NCBI RefSeq assembly: GCF_017875765.1 | Contig: NZ_JAGGNA010000001.1 | Coordinates: forward strand, 1,619,501-1,683,500 | Length of the DNA stretch: 64,000 nt | Reading direction: 5' to 3' | Source of the DNA: Flavobacterium sp. CG_23.5 | GTDB lineage: Bacteria > Bacteroidota > Bacteroidia > Flavobacteriales > Flavobacteriaceae | In this document: positions 44,196-53,911 of the stretch, piece after piece | How positions within the stretch are numbered: position 1 is the first letter of the stretch | Layout of the letters: the number at the start of each line of letters is the position of its first letter | The notes under the pieces: model-generated | Told to the model about the DNA's origin: nothing | Database searches by the model: none | The model's input: only the letters and a program-made list of their open reading frames with translations | Made by a program: the position numbers and the translations under genes

Positions 44196-46571
44196 TTATC
44201 CTTTTAATAGTGTTTTATACCAAGGGTCTTTTTCAACTTTTATACCGTAGCCATATCCATAACCATAGCCTTTTGTTGAATCAGTATCATTAAGAAGCAA
44301 GCACATATTAGGCAGTTTTTGTTCTTTATATAATGTATTTGGAATGTTTAACATGCGTTTTTCCAAAAAGTTGGCTCGAGCCACATAAATGAAACAATCT
44401 GCATGTTTAGCAATCAACAAGGTATCAGTAACCAAACTCACCGGAGCAGTATCAACGATAACATAATCATATTGCGCTTTTACCGTTTCGAACAATATTT
44501 CTACTTTTTTACTCATCAACAATTCTGCAGGATTTGGCGGAATTACTCCCGCTGGCAGAATGTGAAAATCTTCGAAACCATCTTGTTTTATAATCAGATC
44601 TTCGAGTTTTGAATCTTTTGAAGACAAATAATTAGTAAATCCTCTTTCTGGCAAAGTAAAATATTCATCTAATCTTGGGTTCCTGATATCCATTCCAATC
44701 AGCAATACTTTTTTACCTGAAAGTGCAAAAGTGGCTGCTAGATTAGCCGAAACGAAAGTCTTCCCTTCCTTTGGAAAAGTAGAGGTCAAAAATATCGTTT
44801 TAGCCTTATTTTCATCCGCTTTACTCAATACAAATTCAAGGTTAGTCCTAATAATTCGCAAAGCTTCTGCCGTACTGGTTCTGCTTTCTGATTTAATAAT
44901 TTCCGTCGGTGAATCCGAAGTAGGAACATCTCCTATGAAAGGAATCATGGTTTTCCCTTCCAGATCCAATCTACTTTTAATTTTAGTGTCCAGTAAATCA
45001 TCCGCATATATTACGCCAAAAGGGATTAACAATCCTAATAATAAAGACGCTAAATAGACAATATTCTTTTTTGGAGAAATAGGTGCTTTTACAGCTTTTC
45101 CCGCATCAATGACTCTTGCATTAGGTTCGGTAGCTGATAATGAAATTGCAGTCTCTTCTCTTTTTTGTAATAAATATAAGTAAAGCTCTTCTTTTACCTT
45201 TTGTTGTCTGGCAATCACCCTAAATTGGCGTTCTTGAGTAGGAATTCTTCCTATTTTAGAATTCAATATTCCTTCATTATTGTTTAAGTCTCTTTTTTGA
45301 ATATTTAAACTGGATTGCATTCTTAACAAACTAGTGGTTACATTTGATTTTAAAGAGGCAATTTGTTGATCCATTTTAAGGACTGAAGGATTTTCTAGTG
45401 TAGCAGATTTCAAAATCCTATTGCGATCCAATACCAGTTCATTATAGGAATTAATTAGATTACTGGCATCTCCCTGACCAGAGATAATATTAGTGGGCAA
45501 CAAATCAGCTTTAGAACTTTTCTTCATGAAATTCAACATAGAGGACACTACATTCAATTGAATATCAGTTTCTACTCCTTTTTTATCATATTCATTAGAT
45601 CCTTCCACATAAAGTTTAGCTTCTGATTCAATATCAGTCACTTTATTAGCGGTTTTAAAACTTTCTACGCTTTTTTCAACACCATCCAATTCCTCTGTAA
45701 TAATGGCTAATCTGTTATTTATAAATTTCGAAGTATTCTCCGATATAAAATTCTTATCTGCGGCAGCATCATCATTATAAATTGCAATCAAATTATCTAA
45801 GAAATCCTCCGCTTTGGCTACCACAGGATCAGATATGGAAACCTCAACAACACTACTCGTTTTACTTACAGGTGTTACCATTACTCTTCCTCTAAAACTA
45901 TTTACCACATTTTCCAACGGACTTATTACAATATTAATCTCTCGACTATTATCTTCCAGGTGAGTACTATTTGTTTTAGATTTATTAATAATCATTTGCC
46001 CGTATTGCGTAGCAATTAACTGTCCATAATGGAACTTATTATTACTATTTAACGTTATTTTTGACTTATCATTGATCAATTTATTTTTTAATTCAAACGT
46101 ATTCGAACTTAACTCCTTATAATTCAAATCCATTTTATTTTTGTAAAATAGATTCTCAGGATTTATCAAAGTCACCTCTATTGGAGCGTCTTTGTAAATA
46201 TCTGTATCAACAACTTTACCTTTGGCAATTATGGCAATAGTAAGGTTCAACTTTTTTACCGTACTTTCTGCCAATGATCTGGATTTTAAAATTTCAATTT
46301 CGTTGTCCACATTACTTTTCATCCCTCCGCCTAAACCCATATCAGCAAAAGCAGAAAGCTCCGAAAGCATTCCCCCTTTCTTCTCATCCTTTACCAAAAT
46401 CGTTGTTGAAGCCTGATATTGAGGTATGGTATATCTTAAATATATAAAAGCCATCACTAAACAGAGACTAACGCCTAATGCAAACCATTTCCAGTGAATC
46501 AAATATTTATCAAAAAATGCTTTCAAATCAAAATCATTCTCTAAATCGTCGTCGAAGTCGTTATTTCCCAT
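44196..46571 (-). CDS. wzc: Wzc-like polysaccharide co-polymerase / tyrosine autokinase
   Basis: A 791-residue inner-membrane BY-kinase. N-terminal helix at about 32-52 (WKWFALGVSLCLVMAFIYL), a large periplasmic coiled-coil region (about 280-480), and a second helix near 520-540 preceded by DAGKAVKAPISPKK. The cytoplasmic kinase domain shows Walker A TSTFPKEGKT (about 596-605), Walker A' LLIGMDIRNPRLD (about 624-636) and Walker B YDYVIVDTAP (about 701-710). The C-terminus has a Tyr cluster with GYGYGYGYG (Tyr769, 771, 773, 775). It controls export and polymerisation of the second glycan. The PHP phosphatase at 6.9 kb is the probable antagonist. It is co-oriented with, and 9 bp from, the Wza lipoprotein gene. 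Confidence 0.93.
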   Translation of the reverse strand: MGNNDFDDDLENDFDLKAFFDKYLIHWKWFALGVSLCLVMAFIYLRYTIPQYQASTTILVKDEKKGGMLSELSAFADMGLGGGMKSNVDNEIEILKSRSLAESTVKKLNLTIAIIAKGKVVDTDIYKDAPIEVTLINPENLFYKNKMDLNYKELSSNTFELKNKLINDKSKITLNSNNKFHYGQLIATQYGQMIINKSKTNSTHLEDNSREINIVISPLENVVNSFRGRVMVTPVSKTSSVVEVSISDPVVAKAEDFLDNLIAIYNDDAAADKNFISENTSKFINNRLAIITEELDGVEKSVESFKTANKVTDIESEAKLYVEGSNEYDKKGVETDIQLNVVSSMLNFMKKSSKADLLPTNIISGQGDASNLINSYNELVLDRNRILKSATLENPSVLKMDQQIASLKSNVTTSLLRMQSSLNIQKRDLNNNEGILNSKIGRIPTQERQFRVIARQQKVKEELYLYLLQKREETAISLSATEPNARVIDAGKAVKAPISPKKNIVYLASLLLGLLIPFGVIYADDLLDTKIKSRLDLEGKTMIPFIGDVPTSDSPTEIIKSESRTSTAEALRIIRTNLEFVLSKADENKAKTIFLTSTFPKEGKTFVSANLAATFALSGKKVLLIGMDIRNPRLDEYFTLPERGFTNYLSSKDSKLEDLIIKQDGFEDFHILPAGVIPPNPAELLMSKKVEILFETVKAQYDYVIVDTAPVSLVTDTLLIAKHADCFIYVARANFLEKRMLNIPNTLYKEQKLPNMCLLLNDTDSTKGYGYGYGYGIKVEKDPWYKTLLKG

Positions 46572-46579
46572 TCTAAAAT

Positions 46580-47371
46580 TTATTTTGTTGTCGTGATAAT
46601 CAATGTAATTAAGGTAATCAATATGGAAGTAATTGAAATAATTACCCCGGTATTAGGACCAACAGCGGCTCCATTTATTCTGCTTTTATTAGGTTCCACA
46701 TAAACCACATCGTTTTGAGCCAAATAATAAAAAGGAGAATTAATAAAATCAGCTTTGGTAATATCCACTCTATTGAATGATTTCAAACCGTCTATTTCTC
46801 TGATGATTAATATGTTGTCCCTTTTGCCATAAATGGTTAAATCCTTTGCCAAGGTTAAAGCTTCAATCAACGTAATTCTTTCAGAAGCAACACTATAAGT
46901 ACCAGGCAGTGTCACCTCTCCTTGTATAGAAACTTTAAAATTAGCAATCCGCATGTTAATAATCGGATTTTTTATGTAAGTTGCTATCTTGTCATGAAAC
47001 ATAGTTAACACTTCTGTTCGGGTTAAGCCGCTCACTTTCAATTTTCCTAAAACCGGAAAGTCAATAGTGCCGTTTGCATCCACTAAATAAAGCTGCATCG
47101 TGGCTTGACCGCCAGCCATGTCAAATTTTTCAGTACTTTGCAAACTTACCGATTTCAAATTAAAAGGAGCTGCAATCTCAGGATCCTCAGCCGATACAAT
47201 TATAGAGAGTAAGTCATCCGGTTGAATTTTTATTTCAAAACTATTTGTTTTTTGGGTGGGTAAATTATCAATATTTTGGTAGTAAACCAACTCTTTTCTC
47301 GAGGCACAGGAAAAAAGGAACAGCATCAAAAACAACGGAATTGTTTTACGTAGTATAGGAAAATATTTCAT
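46580..47371 (-). CDS. wza: Wza-type polysaccharide export lipoprotein
   Basis: A 263-residue protein from MKYFPILRKTIPLFLM; the longer frame starting at 47416 adds an unconserved leader. Lipobox LFLFSC with lipidated Cys22, then ELVYYQNIDNLP, a Poly_export domain (FEIKIQPDDLLSIIVSAEDPE), an SLBB-like region (KVSIQGEVTLPGTYSVASERITLIEAL), and a C-terminal hydrophobic helix (ISITSILITLITLIITTT). This is the standard Bacteroidota Wza layout. It is first in the unit with the Wzc-like kinase and has a strong promoter (47486-47513). Confidence 0.92.
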   Translation of the reverse strand: MKYFPILRKTIPLFLMLFLFSCASRKELVYYQNIDNLPTQKTNSFEIKIQPDDLLSIIVSAEDPEIAAPFNLKSVSLQSTEKFDMAGGQATMQLYLVDANGTIDFPVLGKLKVSGLTRTEVLTMFHDKIATYIKNPIINMRIANFKVSIQGEVTLPGTYSVASERITLIEALTLAKDLTIYGKRDNILIIREIDGLKSFNRVDITKADFINSPFYYLAQNDVVYVEPNKSRINGAAVGPNTGVIISITSILITLITLIITTTK

Positions 47372-47485
47372 AGGTTGATATTTATTGTTTTTTTTAAAGT
47401 CATATGTAATGTGCATAACATCATTTGTCTTAGCTACAAATTTATCTTTATGCTCATTTCATACGGTTTTAATTTTTAAAAGTTG

Positions 47486-47513
47486 CAAATATAGGTATTA
47501 AAAATTTTATCAA
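47486..47513 (-). promoter_or_regulatory. Promoter of the wza-wzc unit
   Basis: On the minus strand TTG (47511-47513), a 17-nt spacer, then TATATTTG (47486-47493), a full -33/-7 match with the same spacing as the fdtA promoter. The leader is about 110 nt. A second TAAATTTG box closer to the gene (about 47437-47444) could be an alternative. Confidence 0.65.
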
Positions 47514-47616
47514 GACTAGTAAAAAAAAACATCAGTAATCTAAATTTTATATAATTTACGGTTTGGTGTAATTAAGATGACTCCAAAATGGCTATCCCAT
47601 TCTTTTTACTTTGTTT

Positions 47617-47689
47617 TGAGCCTGCACTGAGCTGAGCCTGCCCTGAGCTTTTGTCGAAGGGTCGAAGGTTCGAAGGGTTCGAAGGGGTT
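47617..47689. repeat. Short GTCGAAGG/GAGCCTGC repeat cluster
   Basis: Copies of GAGCCTGC(C/A)CTGAGCT followed by tandem TCGAAGG-type octamers. This CTTCGACAAGCTCAG-like motif is a common dispersed palindromic repeat in Bacteroidota. No gene is affected. Confidence 0.6.
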
Positions 47690-47767
47690 TATTTTTGTAT
47701 TTTTTTTCTAAAATTATAATTTAACTTAATGAATATTGAATACCTATTAATCGATTATAGTGCGATT

Positions 47768-47829
47768 ACAACTGACCTCTGAGACTGAACACCGATCACT
47801 GAATACTGAACACCACTGACCACTGACCA
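47768..47829. repeat. Heptamer repeat tract before the WbaP-like gene stop
   Basis: Degenerate ACTGAAC-type heptamers, the fourth tract of this family in the window. It again abuts the stop codon of a minus-strand gene. Confidence 0.75.
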
Positions 47830-49248
47830 CTAATAAGCCTTCTCCTCCCCATTAAATACATTAAAAACAGTACGGAAAATAATTTTTATATCTAATAAAA
47901 GACTCCAGTTCTCAATATACCAGATATCATGATCCACCCGATCTTTCATTTCAATCAATTTTTTTGTTTCTCCACGTAAACCATTTACTTGTGCCCAACC
48001 AGTAATTCCAGGTTTCGCATAATGACGCACCAGATAGTTATTGATTAATTCCGAATATTGCTCCGTATGTTTTAACATGTGTGGGCGTGGCCCTACGACT
48101 GACATAGTACCCCATAAAACATTCAAAAATTGTGGCAATTCATCCAGATTTGTTTTGCGCATAAAAGCCCCTATCTTAGTAACCCGTTTGTCTTTTTTTG
48201 TTGCTTGAATTTTATCGGAAAATTTATTGCCCTTCATGGTTCTAAATTTTAAACAAAAAAAGGATTCATTTTCTCTTCCGGAACGTTGCTGCTTAAAAAA
48301 TACAGGCCCGGGAGAATCTAGTTTTATAAGAACAGCCAGAATAGGGAACAACCACGGGAAAATCAACACAATCACCAAAAAAGAAAAAATCAGATCAAAT
48401 GTTTTCTTTAATAATAAGTTAATGGTCCCCTCCAAAGGTTCTTTACGTAACATCAATACCGGTGTATTCTCGTAAAACGTAATTTCCACTTTACGAGATC
48501 TGGTATATTGTTGAAAATCAGGTATAAATTTAATACGAACCATATGACGTTCACAAAGCGCCGTTAATTGGTTAATTCTTTTAATATGATCAATATGCAA
48601 GGCAATATACATTTCATCTACCTTATTCACACTAATAAAATCCTCGACATCATCAAGCCCTCCAAGCAGTGGCTTGGGAATTAAGGAAAAAGGATCCACT
48701 GCGTCATCAAAAAAACCCATGATTCTGTACCCATACGTAAGATCTTTGGACAGAATCCGATGCATATTTACCCCTGCATCATTGGCTCCAATGATCACAA
48801 CACTTTTAAAATTATATCCTTTAAAACGAACATACTTTAAAAGCTTCATAAAAAGCAGTCGGGAAATACTAAGCAAGATAAAAAAGAGAAAATAGAAGTA
48901 AACCAAACGCAAACGAGAAATTTCATGAAATTTCAACACCGTCACAAATACTGCTATTAATGCAATATGAATCGTTAAATGTTTAACCATTCGCAGTAGT
49001 ATCGTTTCTATGCGTTCCACCCGAATGATCCTGTAATCATCCTTAAAAAGCAAAATAATAATCCAAAATAAATTGGTTAACAAAGTAACGGTTCGTACTT
49101 CTTTTAATTCCAATCTAGCCAAACTATCAAAGCGTATCAGGAAAGAAAGTAGTATTGCCCCATTTAGCAAAACAATGTCCCAGATAAGGAAGCATAGTTT
49201 AAAATAACGTGAAAGTCGATGAGTAGATAGATTTTGTAGTATTGACAT
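47830..49248 (-). CDS. WbaP/WcaJ-like undecaprenyl-phosphate sugar phosphotransferase
   Basis: A 472-residue polyprenyl glycosylphosphotransferase. Four N-terminal helices (residues about 20-125), a CoA-binding-like domain (SVVIIGANDAGVNMHRIL), a reentrant helix (DLIFSFLVIVLIFPWLFPIL), then the PF02397 catalytic domain with PVFFKQQRSGRENESFFCLK, TNLDELPQFLNVLWGTMSVV and GPRPHMLKHTEQY. It loads glucose-1-P or galactose-1-P onto undecaprenyl phosphate, initiating the second glycan. It is the third initiating enzyme in the window. The next gene upstream encodes a WecG/TagA protein. Confidence 0.92.
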   Translation of the reverse strand: MSILQNLSTHRLSRYFKLCFLIWDIVLLNGAILLSFLIRFDSLARLELKEVRTVTLLTNLFWIIILLFKDDYRIIRVERIETILLRMVKHLTIHIALIAVFVTVLKFHEISRLRLVYFYFLFFILLSISRLLFMKLLKYVRFKGYNFKSVVIIGANDAGVNMHRILSKDLTYGYRIMGFFDDAVDPFSLIPKPLLGGLDDVEDFISVNKVDEMYIALHIDHIKRINQLTALCERHMVRIKFIPDFQQYTRSRKVEITFYENTPVLMLRKEPLEGTINLLLKKTFDLIFSFLVIVLIFPWLFPILAVLIKLDSPGPVFFKQQRSGRENESFFCLKFRTMKGNKFSDKIQATKKDKRVTKIGAFMRKTNLDELPQFLNVLWGTMSVVGPRPHMLKHTEQYSELINNYLVRHYAKPGITGWAQVNGLRGETKKLIEMKDRVDHDIWYIENWSLLLDIKIIFRTVFNVFNGEEKAY

Positions 49249-49329
49249 ATAAAAGAATAATGTATTACTAGTTTCGCTTTTTAATAATTACGTTTATTTT
49301 TAAATTTCAGTTTCATAGTATGGGCAAAT

Positions 49330-50079
49330 CTAATACTTACTCTTAAAAATGCGTTTTAATTTTTCTTTCAAAATTAATTTTATAAAAACAGGCCCATAAT
49401 ACAAATAGCGCTTCCACATTCGTTTAGGTTCTTTCAGCAAACGGACAAACCATTCTAAACGTAAATTGATCCAAAAAGAATGCGGCCGAACTACAGTACC
49501 GGCATAAAAATCAAAAACAGCACCAATGGAGCATATAATTTTAGCATCCAAGGTTGATTTATGCTGAAATGTCCATTTCTCCTGTTTGGGTGCGGTCATT
49601 CCAACAAATAAGACATCGGGTTGAAACGCATTGACCGCATCCAGCATTTGTGTATTTTCAATAGTCGAAAATTCAGTGGCATAGACCGGCGAAAAAGTTT
49701 GAAACCGTACATTGGGAAATTCTCTGGCAAGACGCGCTGCAATTTTCTGCAACGTATGCTCCGAAGAACCTAAATAAAAGCAAGTCCCTCCTTTTTTATT
49801 TAAATCATCCAAAAGAAAGTGATGCAAATCTGCTCCCGCAATTTTTGTTATTTTTTTATTCTCTAATAATCGCACCCCGGCCACGATAGCCATGCCATCC
49901 GGCAATAAAATATCTGATCCTTGCAGGGCAGTTTTAAATAAGGTATCCGTTTCAGCAATACAAAAAGAATATTGATTGATGGTGTTGATCAATGTTTTAC
50001 CAACTATAAGCAAATCCTTTAGACTGCCAGTGTAAATGGAATAGTCCACTAACGGAACCGATGGTATTGAATTACTCAT
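49330..50079 (-). CDS. WecG/TagA/CpsF-family (GT26) glycosyltransferase
   Basis: A 249-residue GT26 protein. Motifs: LPDGMAIVAGVRLL (with the Asp of LPDGxG-type), IAGADLHHFLL, CFYLGSSEHTLQKI, FVGMTAPKQEKW, CSIGAVFDFYAGTVVR, and LEWFVRLLKEPKRMWKRYL with a basic C-terminal membrane-binding helix. Family members add the second sugar (for example ManNAcA or ManNAc) to the lipid-linked first sugar. It sits next to the WbaP-like initiator, as is usual. Confidence 0.92.
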   Translation of the reverse strand: MSNSIPSVPLVDYSIYTGSLKDLLIVGKTLINTINQYSFCIAETDTLFKTALQGSDILLPDGMAIVAGVRLLENKKITKIAGADLHHFLLDDLNKKGGTCFYLGSSEHTLQKIAARLAREFPNVRFQTFSPVYATEFSTIENTQMLDAVNAFQPDVLFVGMTAPKQEKWTFQHKSTLDAKIICSIGAVFDFYAGTVVRPHSFWINLRLEWFVRLLKEPKRMWKRYLYYGPVFIKLILKEKLKRIFKSKY

Positions 50080-50152
50080 TACTTAATTTTTGGTCAAATT
50101 GTTGGGATGTGTAAAGGAAATAATAGGTAGCTTTACCGATAAAAAAAACTGA

Positions 50153-51310
50153 CTATTTTTTCAAAACCTGGTTATAAATAGACTCAAAATAGTGCTCTTG
50201 TAATTCAGGAGTGTAATTTGATTGATAACTCTCAAAAGCATTTGCACCCATTTTTCCTTTTTCGATTATTGAAAGTGCATTGAATTTAGAAATCACCTCT
50301 CTTAGACGATTCACTTTTCCTGGTTCAAATAAAAAACCATTATAGCCATCTCTAATCAAAGATTGAGGGGCTCCGATATTTGATGCCAGAACTGGTGTCC
50401 TACTGACAAAAGCTTCTATATTAACTAAACCAAAAGTTTCATACCAAACAGAAGGAAAAATCAATGCCTGTGCTTTTTGCAATTCTTCTATCACTTTTTC
50501 ATTGGATAAATTACCCAAATAACTAATATTAGACGATTCTTTTGTGGCATTTACCACCTGTTCTTTTAGTGGGCCGTCACCTGCAATTTGCAATGAAAAA
50601 GGTAATTCCTTAAAAGCATGCAATAATATGTCAATTCCTTTTTCTTCGGATAAACGGCCTATAAATAAAAAATGTTCTCCCCTTTTGATGGGTTGACTTA
50701 CTTCAGGAATTCTCGTGAAGTTCGGTTTGACCGTAAATTGCTCCTTTGAAACACCAAAATTGGATTGTTGAAAAAGATCAACTGCAAAAGGAGTCAAACA
50801 CACATACGAATCAATCTTTTTCCAAGTCCCTATTTTTTTGTGAAACCAGACGACAAAAGCGAGCCAAAAAGTTTGAACTGCTGAGGAACGATACACCTTA
50901 TTACGCACCGCACTCCAAGGAAATGGGTCCTTTAAACTTTTTGTGAATAATTTTCCTTCATTTAAAAGAATTGCCGAAGGACACAACAGACGATAATTAT
51001 GTACGGTATGAACTAATGGAATACCCAAGCGATTAATAACACGAAATACAAGCGGTCCCATCGCAAAATGCCAGTTGTGTACATGTACTACATCAGGCTG
51101 AAATTCACGTATTTTACTCTTTACTTTTTTGGCAGCTCCAATATTCCAAATAGAGACTAGGAATTGCAAGGCCCCTTTCCAAATAGACAAATTTTGAAAA
51201 CGCAAAATTTCAACATCATGATGCTGTTTTAAAAATTCCAGTTCCTGCTCCACTACGGCATCTTCACCGCCCTGCAATTGATAATGGGTATGAATGAGGA
51301 GAATTTTCAA
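50153..51310 (-). CDS. Glycosyltransferase family 4 protein
   Basis: A 385-residue GT-B enzyme. KILLIHTHYQLQGGEDAVVE, VVHVHNWHFAMGPLV, LVHTVHNYRLLCPSAIL (acceptor side), HFLFIGRLSEEKGIDILLHA, LQIAGDGPLKEQV, and IFPSVWYETFGLVNIEAFVS (E-x7-E). It is typical of exopolysaccharide loci. The start overlaps the next upstream gene by 4 nt. The sugar donor is unknown. Confidence 0.92.
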   Translation of the reverse strand: MKILLIHTHYQLQGGEDAVVEQELEFLKQHHDVEILRFQNLSIWKGALQFLVSIWNIGAAKKVKSKIREFQPDVVHVHNWHFAMGPLVFRVINRLGIPLVHTVHNYRLLCPSAILLNEGKLFTKSLKDPFPWSAVRNKVYRSSAVQTFWLAFVVWFHKKIGTWKKIDSYVCLTPFAVDLFQQSNFGVSKEQFTVKPNFTRIPEVSQPIKRGEHFLFIGRLSEEKGIDILLHAFKELPFSLQIAGDGPLKEQVVNATKESSNISYLGNLSNEKVIEELQKAQALIFPSVWYETFGLVNIEAFVSRTPVLASNIGAPQSLIRDGYNGFLFEPGKVNRLREVISKFNALSIIEKGKMGANAFESYQSNYTPELQEHYFESIYNQVLKK

Positions 51311-52215
51311 TGTTTGAATACTAAATTAATAATCTTATATTTTATTCTGTTAAATATAGAAAATGGTTTTATGAATTGACTAATAATTTTGGGTTCCAAA
51401 TGAATCTCTTTTGAAAACTGAAATGTTATTTTTTCTCCTTTATCTAATGTAGTTTGGTACCTGCTGAACTTTTCTTTTGTATTACTGGCATCAGGAGAAT
51501 TAAAACCGATATTATCTATTTTCGATACAAAAGGATGTACCGAAAACAAATCGTTTTTAAATTGATGGTAACACCAGCGGATTGCCCATGAACTAATTCT
51601 TCCTTGCATTTGACGATCTAACATGTCAGACATATCAGAACCCATTTTATTAAAATTGCGGCGTGAATTACTATCTTTTTTAAATTCTGAATAATCTTTA
51701 ACATCCCAATCAATACTAGACCATCGGTCTTTCCATGTTGCCCAACCCCAACTGGAGGAGCGCAAAGCAAAATAAACATCTGCCTCTGATTGTCCATTGT
51801 TTATTGGAACACTAAATCCCGTTATTGAGAACACTTTACTTTTGTTTCGATAAAAATTTAATGCTTCATTCATATAATTTAAAAAATTGGGACTGCTGAC
51901 TAAATCGTCTTCTAACACAATAACCTTTTCATGCTCTTTTATTATTTCATTGACTCCTTCAATAATTGATTGCGCTAAGCCCTTGTTCAATTTAGATTCA
52001 TAAATTGTCACTGTTTTAAACCCTTTTATTGAACCAATATATTCCCTTACGGCATCAACTGCCTCTATATCTAGTTTACTTTTTGCTGCGTCCGAAAAAA
52101 CATATAAATCAGATGCTGCAGCGAGATAATTGTTTTGTAATACTTCTACCGTTTGTTTTAAAGTCTCGAGGCGTTTGTAAGTAAAGAGAACTATGGGAGC
52201 TAAGATTGATTCCAA
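51307..52215 (-). CDS. GNT-I-like / GT-A glycosyltransferase
   Basis: A 302-residue protein: APIVLFTYKRLETLKQTVEV, LYVFSDAAKSKLD, VIVLEDDLVSSPNFLNYMNE (an EDD metal-site motif similar to GNT-I enzymes), SSWGWATWKDRWSSIDWDVK, and SSWAIRWCYHQFKNDLFSVHP. This is a Bacteroidota capsule glycosyltransferase type with an EDD motif in place of DxD. It overlaps the GT4 gene downstream by 4 nt. The role is inferred from fold and context. Confidence 0.8.
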   Translation of the reverse strand: MESILAPIVLFTYKRLETLKQTVEVLQNNYLAAASDLYVFSDAAKSKLDIEAVDAVREYIGSIKGFKTVTIYESKLNKGLAQSIIEGVNEIIKEHEKVIVLEDDLVSSPNFLNYMNEALNFYRNKSKVFSITGFSVPINNGQSEADVYFALRSSSWGWATWKDRWSSIDWDVKDYSEFKKDSNSRRNFNKMGSDMSDMLDRQMQGRISSWAIRWCYHQFKNDLFSVHPFVSKIDNIGFNSPDASNTKEKFSRYQTTLDKGEKITFQFSKEIHLEPKIISQFIKPFSIFNRIKYKIINLVFKH

Positions 52216-52292
52216 TTTTTTATTATGAGTTAAATTTAATTCGAAATGCTCAATTACCAGATTTTTATTAATTAAAACATCTAAAAAACTGA

Positions 52293-53174
52293 CTAGTAAT
52301 TTTTTAATTTTAATTTAAATATATATCCCAACTTACCAAGTTGATTTCCGAATTTTGAGATGAATTTTATAAAATATTTATTTGGAGTTATCAAAGCAAG
52401 CAATAATAGAGAAAGAGAAATCACAATTCCGCCGAAAAAACTTTTAATTATTACAAAAAAGGCAATTAAAAACGAATTGTTTTTAAATAAAAATTGAGTG
52501 TAATTATACCCCCCAAGATATCCTCTATTTAAAAACCAACTTATTTCCAATCTTTTTTCATCTTGTATTTCATAAATAATTGCTTCATCACAAAAAACTA
52601 TTTTTGCACTTTGTTGAATTAAAAAATTAAAAAAATCAGAATCTTCACCCCCAGTGTGATTGAAATGAGTTTGGAATGGAGGTGTCCTTAATTTAAATAG
52701 TTTTTTTCTAACTAATGTATTACCAGAATATCCTTGGTTAATTGTAGCTAATTGTCCTGTTGTAATAGTATCTCTAATAAAATATGAGCTTTTTCGGATA
52801 TATGATGGAAAATCTTTTGGTATTTCATAAATTACTTTGCCAAGAACAACATCCGCATTATATTTCTGTTGACAGTCTATTATTTTGGACAACCAATTCT
52901 CTTCTGCATATTCATCATCATCAATGAATAGAATAAACTCACCATTAGCCTTAGAAACAGACATGTTTCGTGCATTAGACAATCCCTTTACAGGTTGAGA
53001 AAAATACTGAACATGAGTAATAAAACGGTCGGCAACTTCCTTTGCCGATTGAGCCTTATCATTATCAACAACAATTATTTCATATTCGATTTTGGCGATT
53101 TGGTTGATAACAGATTCAATACATTTTTGCAATAGTATTGGTCTTTTATAGGTACAAATAAGAATGGAAATCAT
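52293..53174 (-). CDS. Glycosyltransferase family 2 protein
   Basis: A 293-residue GT-A enzyme: ISILICTYKRPILLQKCIES, EIIVVDNDKAQSAKEVAD, GLSNARNMSVSKANGEFILF, FIDDDEYAEENWLSK (DDD-type metal site), and HTGGEDSDFFNFLIQ. Two hydrophobic helices near residue 230-265 suggest membrane attachment. It overlaps the next upstream gene by 4 nt. The donor is unknown. Confidence 0.88.
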   Translation of the reverse strand: MISILICTYKRPILLQKCIESVINQIAKIEYEIIVVDNDKAQSAKEVADRFITHVQYFSQPVKGLSNARNMSVSKANGEFILFIDDDEYAEENWLSKIIDCQQKYNADVVLGKVIYEIPKDFPSYIRKSSYFIRDTITTGQLATINQGYSGNTLVRKKLFKLRTPPFQTHFNHTGGEDSDFFNFLIQQSAKIVFCDEAIIYEIQDEKRLEISWFLNRGYLGGYNYTQFLFKNNSFLIAFFVIIKSFFGGIVISLSLLLLALITPNKYFIKFISKFGNQLGKLGYIFKLKLKNY

Positions 53175-53911
53175 TTCAATTTATTTTTCATGCGAGCTAA
53201 TCTAGTTTTCAAAAAACGAAAAAGGCCTTTTGCTTTAATTGACCAATTTTCAGCATGTTTTTGTTGAATCAATAAAGACTCGATTTGTGCTTTAGACCAG
53301 TTGGAAGTTGACAAACTATCATTATGTTCTCTAAAGACAGTAATATTTTCATTGATTTGAAATGGCGTATATTTTTTAGCTATTCTTAAAATTAAATCAT
53401 AATCCATAGCATACTTATATTTTTCATCAAAATATCCTATTTTTTCATAGATAGCTTTTTTTACAAAAACTGTGGGATGTGGAATATTAAATGTATAGGA
53501 TAAAAATTCTTTTGAATAAGGTAGATTTTTTTGAAATATGAATTCCCCATTTCTTTTTTTTCGTACTAAACTGCCATAAAGCCATTCACAATTAGTGTTA
53601 ACGAAACAAGACGCAACCAAATCTAAAGAGTTATTTGAATAATAATAATCATCAGAGTGCAATATCGCAATTATATCTCCCGAAGCATGACTAATTCCAA
53701 AATTCATAGCTTTACTTACGCCTCCTCTAATATTTGTGAAAACTTTTTCAATATTATATTTTTTAATTATATCTAATGTTTGGTCAACCGAACCACCATC
53801 AACTATTATTATTTCATAGTCTTTAAATGTTTGGTTTTTAATTGACAAAAGACATTCTTCCAAGTATTTTTCACTATTCCAGGTACAGGTAATTATTGAT
53901 ATTTTAGGCAT
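53171..53911 (-). CDS. Glycosyltransferase family 2 protein
   Basis: A 246-residue GT-A enzyme: ISIITCTWNSEKYLEECLLS, YEIIIVDGGSVDQTLDII, GVSKAMNFGISHASGDIIAI, LHSDDYYYSNNSL (SDD metal site), FNIPHPTVFVKKAIYEKIGY and YAMDYDLILRIAK. It is of the WcaA/WcaE-like soluble class. It ends inside the start of the downstream GT2 gene (4-nt overlap), and its 5' end overlaps the polymerase gene by 19 nt. Confidence 0.9.
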   Translation of the reverse strand: MPKISIITCTWNSEKYLEECLLSIKNQTFKDYEIIIVDGGSVDQTLDIIKKYNIEKVFTNIRGGVSKAMNFGISHASGDIIAILHSDDYYYSNNSLDLVASCFVNTNCEWLYGSLVRKKRNGEFIFQKNLPYSKEFLSYTFNIPHPTVFVKKAIYEKIGYFDEKYKYAMDYDLILRIAKKYTPFQINENITVFREHNDSLSTSNWSKAQIESLLIQQKHAENWSIKAKGLFRFLKTRLARMKNKLK

